In this document: piece after piece, positions 1 through 5,681 of the stretch
Numbering within the stretch: the stretch's first letter is position 1
Layout of the letters: the number at the start of each line of letters is the position of its first letter
From: Limisphaerales bacterium
Lineage (GTDB): Bacteria; Verrucomicrobiota; Verrucomicrobiia; Limisphaerales; UBA8199
Reading direction: 5' to 3'
NCBI GenBank assembly: GCA_025356925.1
Contig: JANXQE010000406.1
Span: 1 to 10,240 of the forward strand
Length of the DNA: 10,240 nucleotides
Made by a program: the position numbers and the translations under genes
The notes under the pieces: model-generated
What the model was told of the DNA's origin: nothing
The model's input: only the letters and a program-made list of their open reading frames with translations
The model's database searches: none

Positions 1-2077
1 TCAACGCGACGGTCCACTCGCGCTGGCTGCATAGAATCTCGGCGCCCCAGATGTAGTCGGTCGTAAATGCCAGCGGCACCGAGAAGGCGCCGTCGGATTC
101 GCGCACGCTGCCCATCGTCCCGCGATTGGCCAGGGCCAAACCGCCGTGGCCGTCCGCCAACGCGGTCCAATGGATCCCCTCGACATAAGGGCGCGCCGTC
201 TTACTCACACCAAACGGAACATCGCGAATGCCAAAGGCGCCCGCCGCATCCACCGCCGGAAAGAGGCGAAGCCGCAGTTTTTCTTCGTGCAGAAAGCAGG
301 AGCGGCTGTCGTTGCGTTGCGTGGTCGGCGCTCCGATGCGCTCGCCGTTGAACCGGACCGCGATGCGGCACTCGATCCGCCGGCTGTGCTGCGGAAAGAA
401 CCAACGCACCGAGTAGGTCAGCGGGCCAACCTTGCCTGTATCCTCGGCGTGAAACCCCGCAGGGCCACGGCGAACCGTAACCTTCCCGGAGCCCTCGCAA
501 GCCAGGCCGTCGATCACTCCGGCCAATCGACCGGAGACAGTGTCCGGGCGGAGGACGCGCCGTCCTTCAAGCCTAGTCAACCACGCGAGCCCGCCGTTAG
601 TTGAAAAACACGCCTCGTAATGGTCCGTCGCAAAACGCAATCCGCTCTGCGTGACCGGTGGCGAAGTCGAAGAATTGAACGAAGCAAAGCCCAGGGCAGG
701 CGTGGCGACGGGGCCTTCGATGAGTGTGCCATCTGGCAACTCCGCCGTGCCTTCGGTGCGCGGCCAGGGCAACGGATTGAAGCCCGTGAACTCGCCCATA
801 GCTTCCGCGAATTGTCGAGTCGTGTGAGCGGTGATCAACGTACGGATCACGCTACGTGACTCATCGAGGGAGGCCAGCAGGTGCTCCCGCCCCATTGGCC
901 CCGAGCGCCCGACGATCTGGATGTCGTGGTGCTGGCCCACCAGTAGGTCTTTCCACGCCTGGCGCAAAGTTTGCTCGCCGGCGCGCAGTTGCTCCGGCGA
1001 CACGCCCTTCTCCTTCTCGCCGGTGACCAATCCTCGTCCTTCCGCGGTGGTGCGGGCGAGCAAGCGCTCCGCGGTCAGGACGGCGGTCTCCGCGCGCCGG
1101 CTCAGATCAAACAACTCATTCCCGCGATAGCCCCACGGCATCCGTGTGCCAAACTCCTCCGCTGAGGGAGCGATCGTTGACTTCGGCGCGGGGAGCTTGG
1201 CGAAAAGTCCATCCAGCGTCATCCACTCGTATTCACTCCGCAGATCGAGTTCACTGACCAGTGCTTCCAGTTTCAGGCCGCTGTCGTCAATGCGCGACGC
1301 GACCAGCGGCTGGATGTGTGCGAAACGTGCGCGGAACGCGTCCAGCGATTGAGGCGCCGCGCCGCTGGGGTAACGCGTGAGAATCCAGTCGTCCTCCGTC
1401 GTCAGGCCAAACGGTCCGGGCGGCTGAGCGCGGTGAGACGGCACTTGCCGTTCCTCGTGTGCATAGGTCGGCACGCAAACCACGCGTGACCCGTCCGGCG
1501 CCTGCCACCAGGCGACCGGTAAGTCGTAACCTGGACAATAGCCGTACATCAGGTAATGCGTCCGCATCAGGACGCCCCGGAATCCGAATCCGGCAAGGAT
1601 TTGCGGCAGTTGCGGAAAACCAGCGTGTTCGGACCAGGAATAGACGCTGACGTCGCAGCCGAGTCGTTCGCGCACCGTCTCAAGGCCAAAACCGATTTGG
1701 CGGATATTGCTTTCCTCGGTGAGCCAGGCTGCGAGTGGTTGCCCGTAGTTGCAACTGCCAATCGCGAGCCGGCCCTCGTATTTCACCAGGGCTTGACGCA
1801 TCTCGCCCAAAACAGCGGGCTGGTTGTCACCCAGCCAATCGTACATCCACGCCTCGTTGTCCAATCCCATTCGCAACTTCGGATGCCGATCCAGCCAGCT
1901 ATTCAGATCGCGGAAATGTTCCAAAAAATGGTCGTAGCCCCACAACACGAGCCCTCCATGGTCGTAACTGACCACATAACAAGTGGCATTTGTGGCAGGA
2001 GGGCTCGGTTGGGCCCGGCCGGAAGTGGCATCGGCCAGCACGATTACCAACACTAGTGCGCGGACAAGGATATGCAT
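1..2077 (-). CDS. Secreted GH38-superfamily (alpha-mannosidase-like) protein, C-terminus beyond window
   Basis: An uninterrupted reading frame runs from ATG at 2077 to the left edge, giving 692 residues with no stop seen. AAGGA at 2086-2090, 8 nt before the ATG, supports this start. Residues 1-22 form a signal peptide (hydrophobic LVLVIVLADA, likely cleavage after GRA), so the protein is probably periplasmic or secreted. GH38 marks in order: SYDHGG at 37-42 where the family has HxD; SEHAGFPQLPQIL from 149, matching the D-x-F-G-x-x-x-L-P nucleophile segment; WWQAPDGSRVV at 190-200; QHHDIQ at 382-387, matching the family QHHD motif; then the C-terminal beta domain starting at FNPLPW (about 430) and YEACFSTNGGLAWL (about 485). 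GH38 enzymes cleave alpha-mannosidic bonds using one zinc ion. Ungapped alignment gives Ser37 for the first His ligand and Ser149 (Glu150 beside it) for the nucleophile Asp, while Asp39 and His384 are kept. The family call is fairly firm; mannosidase activity is doubtful. It lies 134 nt downstream of the ribbon-helix-helix gene and could be read through from it. Confidence 0.8.
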   Translation of the reverse strand, partial: MHILVRALVLVIVLADATSGRAQPSPPATNATCYVVSYDHGGLVLWGYDHFLEHFRDLNSWLDRHPKLRMGLDNEAWMYDWLGDNQPAVLGEMRQALVKYEGRLAIGSCNYGQPLAAWLTEESNIRQIGFGLETVRERLGCDVSVYSWSEHAGFPQLPQILAGFGFRGVLMRTHYLMYGYCPGYDLPVAWWQAPDGSRVVCVPTYAHEERQVPSHRAQPPGPFGLTTEDDWILTRYPSGAAPQSLDAFRARFAHIQPLVASRIDDSGLKLEALVSELDLRSEYEWMTLDGLFAKLPAPKSTIAPSAEEFGTRMPWGYRGNELFDLSRRAETAVLTAERLLARTTAEGRGLVTGEKEKGVSPEQLRAGEQTLRQAWKDLLVGQHHDIQIVGRSGPMGREHLLASLDESRSVIRTLITAHTTRQFAEAMGEFTGFNPLPWPRTEGTAELPDGTLIEGPVATPALGFASFNSSTSPPVTQSGLRFATDHYEACFSTNGGLAWLTRLEGRRVLRPDTVSGRLAGVIDGLACEGSGKVTVRRGPAGFHAEDTGKVGPLTYSVRWFFPQHSRRIECRIAVRFNGERIGAPTTQRNDSRSCFLHEEKLRLRLFPAVDAAGAFGIRDVPFGVSKTARPYVEGIHWTALADGHGGLALANRGTMGSVRESDGAFSVPLAFTTDYIWGAEILCSQREWTVAL

Positions 2078-2085
2078 CGCGGTAG

Positions 2086-2090
2086 TCCTT
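2086..2090 (-). promoter_or_regulatory. Ribosome binding site of the GH38-like gene
   Basis: AAGGA on the minus strand lies 8 nt before the ATG at 2077. The remaining 2091-2211 interval shows no convincing promoter and no hairpin with a T tract. Confidence 0.55.
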
Positions 2091-2211
2091 GAAATCCCGG
2101 GTGATCCGAGCCAACCCAAGGTCGAATGTTTCTCCGGTCCGCTTCGTAGTTCGGCCTTGCCTCCGTGCGCCTCCGGAATTTCGCTGGGCCTCGGCAATCG
2201 GGCTCGCCCTG

Positions 2212-2397
2212 TCACACGTCGGCTGCTCCTCCCTCGTTCGTTAACGGCGGTTCCGTTCCTTTTCGTTTCGCCACCGCCCGGCGCAGCAAATACTCGATCT
2301 GGCCGTTTACGCTGCGCAATTCGGCGGCCGCCCAGCTCTCGAGCTCTGCCCACAGAGCCGGGTCGATTCGCAGCAGCAATGATTTTCGTTCCGCCAT
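2212..2397 (-). CDS. Arc-type ribbon-helix-helix DNA-binding protein
   Basis: This 61-residue protein fits the Arc/MetJ ribbon-helix-helix fold. A short strand (KSLLLRID, residues 5-12) would enter the DNA major groove as a two-stranded sheet in the dimer. Helix A follows (PALWAELESWAAAELRS, 13-29), and helix B begins at VNGQIEYLL (30-38) and ends in a basic stretch, RRAVAKRK. The ends carry no further domain. Proteins of this type are local repressors, often acting on their own operon. It is the last gene of the SPFH-PH unit, starting 3 nt after the PH-protein stop, with GAAAG just before its ATG, so translation is probably coupled. The tandem palindromes in front of the SPFH gene (3957-3980) are a natural binding site. 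It could also be an antitoxin-like RHH, but no toxin gene is adjacent. The fold is confident; the target is inferred. Confidence 0.85.
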   Translation of the reverse strand: MAERKSLLLRIDPALWAELESWAAAELRSVNGQIEYLLRRAVAKRKGTEPPLTNEGGAADV

Positions 2398-2400
2398 CTT

Positions 2401-2895
2401 TCACAAAGCTAAAGCAGCAACCACGTCGAGCACGAACTGTTCTGGAGCCGCCGGCGACACCACGATCGTCCTCGTCGAGAAGCGCAGCACGACCGTGCGC
2501 TTCAGGTCAGTTACGAACGCCCGGTAGGCTCCCAATCGCCGGTTGCGAAAAAAGCCGGAGAACGAAAAGAACCCGCCGTTGCCGAAAGTTCTCAGGCTCC
2601 AGCGCATCGCCCGTGGCTCGTAGCTAGCGGATTGCAAACCCGCCAGCGACAAGGACGTGGCCCAGAACAAGCGATGTACCAGGAGAAGGTTATGGTCGAG
2701 CGAATAACCCCGGATCGTGTACAGGGCACAACCCAGCAACACGACCAGCGGTGCCGCCACCATTAAGAGCGCCGCGGCCGGATGCTGGTGTGAGAGGGCG
2801 GCGAGGCCCACGACCGGTACCGCCAAAACCGCCACGCTCGCAAAAACCGACACCAGGATCAGTGTCCAGCCCCAAGGCGCTTTGAAGTATGTCAT
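2401..2895 (-). CDS. Membrane protein with bacterial PH-like domain
   Basis: The 164-residue protein has two hydrophobic helices at the N-terminus (about 10-34 and 39-61, separated by SHQHP). A soluble beta-rich domain follows, in which RTFGNGGFFSF (102-112), FFRNRRLGAYRAFVTD (115-130) and VVLRFSTRTIVV (135-146) resemble the membrane-anchored bacterial PH domain family (bPH_5-like). The final segment, PEQFVLDVVAAL, looks like the C-terminal helix that caps a PH fold. The exact function of this family is not established. A strong Shine-Dalgarno (AGAAGGAAGGAA, 2902-2913) sits 6 nt before ATG 2895. It lies 31 nt after the SPFH gene and 3 nt before the RHH gene, so the three are almost certainly one transcript. 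A partnership with the SPFH protein at the membrane is inferred from this layout only. Confidence 0.75.
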   Translation of the reverse strand: MTYFKAPWGWTLILVSVFASVAVLAVPVVGLAALSHQHPAAALLMVAAPLVVLLGCALYTIRGYSLDHNLLLVHRLFWATSLSLAGLQSASYEPRAMRWSLRTFGNGGFFSFSGFFRNRRLGAYRAFVTDLKRTVVLRFSTRTIVVSPAAPEQFVLDVVAALAL

Positions 2896-2926
2896 AATCG
2901 ATTCCTTCCTTCTGGTTCGCCCCCGC

Positions 2927-3937
2927 TCAAGTGTAGAGCGTGCCGGTGTTCACCACCGGGTGAACCTCCGACTCGCTGCACAGCACGACCATCAGGTTGC
3001 TGACCATTGCGGCCCGCCGCTCGTCGTCCAACTGCACGACTTTCTTCTCGGCCAGTTCTTTCAGTGCCATATCCACCATGCTAACCGCGCCGTGCACGAT
3101 CTTTTGCCGCGCGGCGATCACGGCCTCGGCCTGCTGACGGCGCAGCATCGCCTGCGCAATCTCCGGCGCGTAAGCCAGGTGCGTCAGTCGCGCTTCCTCG
3201 ACCACCACGCCCGCTTTGCCAAGCCGCTCCTGCAGTTCGCGCCGCAGCGCCTGAGATACTTCATCCACGCCACTGCGCAAGGTCACCTCGTTTTCTTCCC
3301 CATAATCGTAGGCGTACACGCTCGCCAGGTGGCGAATCGCCGACTCGCTCTGGATCCGGATATAGTTCTCGTAGTCGTCTACGTCGAACATCGCCTGCGC
3401 AGAGTCCTCCACCCGCCACACAATCACGGCCCCGATTTCAATCGGGTTGCCGCGCATATCGTTCACCTTGAGTTTGTCACTGTTCAGATTCCTCGCGCGC
3501 AGCGATATCTTGTTGCGCCGGCCGGTTCCGCAGGCATACGCCAGCGCCCGCACGGCCTGGCCCTCTGTTTTACCGGCCTGCGCCAGGGCTGCAAAGGAGC
3601 CCGCTCGGTTCACCGGACCGTTCGTGTAAAACGGATTGCCCCAGTGGAAGCCACTTTCGCGCACGGTGCCCATATACTTGCCGAATAGCACCAGCACGCG
3701 CGCCTCGTTCGGTTGGAGGGTGAAGAACCCGGACCAGATAATCAGGCCGGTGATGCTCCCGACGATGCTTGCGAATAAAAGTCCCCAGTAGGGGTGCCCT
3801 TGCTCGCGGACGCCTGACGTCAGCGCGTAGATCACCAGCGCGACGCTGCCAAATTGGAGGGCTAAATTAATGGCCAGCCAAACCCAGCCGCTTTGAACCT
3901 TTACCTGCCGTTCATGATTTGGAGTTGTCGTGTTCAT
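2927..3937 (-). CDS. SPFH/Band-7 (prohibitin-like) membrane protein
   Basis: The 336-residue protein has two N-terminal membrane helices (about 17-40 and 50-73). The SPFH domain follows, starting at NEARVLVLFGKYMGTVRESGFHWGNPFY, with the core KISLRARNLNSDKLKVND (143-160), VIVWRVEDSAQAMFDVDDYENY (171-192) and the long helical part EARLTHLAYAPEIAQAMLRRQQAEAV. It ends with MVSNLMVVLC and VVNTGTLY, a tail I recognise from this SPFH subgroup. Such proteins form oligomeric membrane rings or scaffolds; the substrate is unknown. Compared with relatives I know, where NPFY is followed almost at once by KKISLR, this protein carries about 37 extra residues (105-141, rich in Gly and Ala). It heads the three-gene unit. 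No clear Shine-Dalgarno precedes ATG 3937. A 3-codon ORF (ATG 3945, stop overlapping the start as ATGA) lies directly upstream, which may be chance. Confidence 0.88.
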   Translation of the reverse strand: MNTTTPNHERQVKVQSGWVWLAINLALQFGSVALVIYALTSGVREQGHPYWGLLFASIVGSITGLIIWSGFFTLQPNEARVLVLFGKYMGTVRESGFHWGNPFYTNGPVNRAGSFAALAQAGKTEGQAVRALAYACGTGRRNKISLRARNLNSDKLKVNDMRGNPIEIGAVIVWRVEDSAQAMFDVDDYENYIRIQSESAIRHLASVYAYDYGEENEVTLRSGVDEVSQALRRELQERLGKAGVVVEEARLTHLAYAPEIAQAMLRRQQAEAVIAARQKIVHGAVSMVDMALKELAEKKVVQLDDERRAAMVSNLMVVLCSESEVHPVVNTGTLYT

Positions 3938-3956
3938 ATCGCCATGTTTTGTTCGC

Positions 3957-3980
3957 TATCATTGTGATATCATATTGATA
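3957..3980. promoter_or_regulatory. Two overlapping TATCA-N3-TGATA palindromes, putative operator
   Basis: The first palindrome has TATCA at 3957-3961 and TGATA at 3965-3969. The second has TATCA at 3968-3972 and TGATA at 3976-3980. Equivalent positions are 11 bp apart, one helical turn, and the two copies share 2 bp, which creates TGATATCA in the middle. Four identical half-sites on one face of the helix fit cooperative binding of ribbon-helix-helix dimers. They lie 20 nt upstream of the SPFH start and overlap its candidate promoter. The symmetry is seen directly; assigning it to the RHH protein at 2212-2397 is inference. Confidence 0.6.
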
Positions 3981-3991
3981 TTTATAGTCAA
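3964..3991 (-). promoter_or_regulatory. Candidate promoter of the SPFH-PH-RHH unit
   Basis: On the minus strand TTGACT (3986-3991) matches a -35 box in five of six bases. With a 16-bp spacer it is followed by TATCAC (3964-3969), four of six for a -10 box. Transcription would start near 3957. The -10 box and most of the spacer lie inside the tandem palindromes, so bound repressor would block polymerase. The -10 box is weak, so the exact placement is tentative. Confidence 0.4.
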
Positions 3992-4007
3992 GTGGTTTGC
4001 GATGGAA

Positions 4008-4037
4008 TTGACGTAAAGCATTAATGTTCAGCTAAAA
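4008..4037 (+). promoter_or_regulatory. Weak candidate promoter for the M16 gene pair
   Basis: TTGACG (4008-4013) is a five-of-six -35 match. An A/T run CTAAAA (4032-4037) follows at 18 bp, a poor -10 match. The surrounding stretch (about 3957-4050) is clearly richer in A and T than the coding DNA, as expected for a divergent promoter region. No alternative looked better. Confidence 0.3.
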
Positions 4038-4103
4038 ATAAAATTTGGAACGGGCACGGCGTTGTTTTAAGCTGAGCGGACGGAAATGGCAAACACTGCG
4101 AAC

Positions 4104-4109
4104 GGAGAG
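4104..4109 (+). promoter_or_regulatory. Ribosome binding site that favours start 4116
   Basis: GGAGAG lies 6 nt before ATG 4116. The upstream in-frame ATG at 4086 has only a poor GGACGGAA stretch before it and would add ten polar residues ahead of a normal signal peptide, so 4116 is preferred. Confidence 0.55.
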
Positions 4110-4115
4110 CGATTT

Positions 4116-5681
4116 ATGAGCTCGAATTTCAGCGCCCGGCATCTTTTAACTTCCATACTACTGGCCCTCGTTGTCTGGCTTCCGGGGCTGAGCGCGCAAC
4201 AAGTACCGGTGGTGGAAAGGCAGTTGGCGAATGGCATGCGACTCTTGCTGGTGGAGCGGCATGATGAGCCGTCAGTTGCCGGCGGCTGGGTGGCCCACGT
4301 CGGGAGCTCGAATGAACATCCGGGGATGACCGGAATCGCGCATCTGTTCGAGCACATGATGTTCAAAGGCACGCCCACGATTGGGACCAAGGATTACTCC
4401 AAGGACATGGACATCATCGCCAAGCAGGAGCGCATCCGCGATGAGATGCGCGCCGAGGAGCGAAAAATGCGCGTCCTGTATCGGCACGGCGAGATCGACG
4501 ACCTGCTTAAGCCGGAGAACAAAACGGAGCGGTATAAGGCACTGGAAAAGGAGTTCAACAAGCTGATCGCCGAGCAGCGGGAAATTCTGGTGAAGAACGA
4601 ATTTGACCGGATCTACAGCGGCCAGGGCGGGTCAGGCATGAACGCGTTTACTTCCGAGGACATGACGGCGTACTTCATCAACGTGCCGGCGAACAAACTC
4701 GAGCTGTGGATGTGGATGGAGTCCGAACGGCTTTGGCACCCGGTGTTCCGCGAGTTCTACGCCGAACGTGACGTGGTGTTTGAGGAGCGGCGCATGCGCA
4801 CGGACTCGACGCCGCTGGGAAAGTTCGAGGAACAATTGAACGCGATGTTCTGGGAGTCCAGCCCTTACAGTTGGCCGGTGGTAGGTTGGCCCTCTGACAT
4901 TCCCGCGATCTCGAAAGCCCAAGCCGATGATTTTTACGCCACGTTCTATGCGCCGCAAAACCTCACCCTAATCCTGATCGGCGATTTTAAGCCCGACGAA
5001 GCGCAGGCCATGGCGGCCAGGTATTTCGAACGAATCCCGCGTGGCCCGAAGGCGGCGCCCGACGTGGTGACCCTGGAGGTCAAACAGATGGCCGAAAAGC
5101 GGATGAACGCGGAAGCAGATACCAATCCCCAAGTCGACATTCTCTGGCACACTGTCGCGTTTGAACATAAGGATTCTTACGCGCTGCAGATCCTGAGCCA
5201 AATCCTCTCGACACGCACCGGCCGGCTCTATAAGGGCCTGGTGCTCGGAAGCGGGGTGGCCACCAGCGCGTATGCGAACCAGGGCTCGCAAAAATGGGCG
5301 GGCTATTTCAATGCCGGCGGGGAGGCGCGGGAAGGCCATTCGCCGCAGGAAGTCGAGCAGGGAATTTACGGCAATATTGAGAAGCTCAAAAAAGAAGAAG
5401 TGCCCGCGGAAGAGTTGCAGAAGGTGAAAAACAATTTTGCCGCCGCCGAGTATCGCCGGCTGACGGCCAACTTCCCCATCCTGATGCAACTGATCCACAC
5501 CGACGGCGAGGGCGATTGGCGGGAAATCAACGATGCGGGACCGAAGATCCAGGGGGTGAGCGCCGCCGACGTTATGCGGGTGGCCAACACTTACTTTACC
5601 AAAGATAACCGGACGGTGGCCATTTACACGCGCAAGCCCGGTCCCTCGCAACAACCAAAACCCGAACAGGTGAAGCCATGA
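4116..5681 (+). CDS. M16 zinc metallopeptidase, catalytic partner
   Basis: From ATG 4116 the protein has 521 residues; a longer form from 4086 would add ten. MSSNFSARHLL plus a hydrophobic core ending GLSA-QQ is a signal peptide, so it acts in the periplasm. The inverted zinc motif HLFEH is at residues 76-80 (His76 and His80 bind zinc, Glu79 is the general base). NAFTSEDMTAYFINVP (from about 176) is the substrate-side strand, and Glu224 in VVFEERRM is the likely third ligand. Between FKGT and GGSGMNAF, usually a short stretch, there are about 65 extra residues (roughly 97-168), highly charged and probably helical. The second M16 domain is present but has RLYKGLVLGSGVATSAY where an R...Y pair is expected. 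The tail is Pro/Gln/Lys-rich. Family members degrade or process peptides. The stop overlaps the next gene by 4 nt; as in two-subunit M16 peptidases, the neighbour probably supplies substrate binding. Confidence 0.9.
   Translation: MSSNFSARHLLTSILLALVVWLPGLSAQQVPVVERQLANGMRLLLVERHDEPSVAGGWVAHVGSSNEHPGMTGIAHLFEHMMFKGTPTIGTKDYSKDMDIIAKQERIRDEMRAEERKMRVLYRHGEIDDLLKPENKTERYKALEKEFNKLIAEQREILVKNEFDRIYSGQGGSGMNAFTSEDMTAYFINVPANKLELWMWMESERLWHPVFREFYAERDVVFEERRMRTDSTPLGKFEEQLNAMFWESSPYSWPVVGWPSDIPAISKAQADDFYATFYAPQNLTLILIGDFKPDEAQAMAARYFERIPRGPKAAPDVVTLEVKQMAEKRMNAEADTNPQVDILWHTVAFEHKDSYALQILSQILSTRTGRLYKGLVLGSGVATSAYANQGSQKWAGYFNAGGEAREGHSPQEVEQGIYGNIEKLKKEEVPAEELQKVKNNFAAAEYRRLTANFPILMQLIHTDGEGDWREINDAGPKIQGVSAADVMRVANTYFTKDNRTVAIYTRKPGPSQQPKPEQVKP

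Noticed and set aside
67..1130. Several plus-strand open frames across the left 1.1 kb
   Set aside because: They are basic, Arg/Ser-rich shadows of the continuous minus-strand GH38-like frame, with no domain or ribosome site.
1983..2627. 214-codon plus-strand open frame
   Set aside because: It overlaps the RHH gene and part of the PH-protein gene on the other strand and reads as low-complexity Arg/Pro/Ser sequence.
2717..3688. 323-codon plus-strand open frame
   Set aside because: It is antisense to the well-supported SPFH and PH genes; its His/Arg-rich composition is typical of a mirrored GC-rich frame.
3934..3945. Three-codon leader ORF (Met-Ala-Ile) whose stop overlaps the SPFH start
   Set aside because: It has no ribosome site and is short enough to arise by chance; kept only as a note in the SPFH entry.
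4968..5654. 228-codon minus-strand open frame
   Set aside because: It is antisense to the first M16 gene, whose motifs are clear; no promoter or ribosome site supports it.
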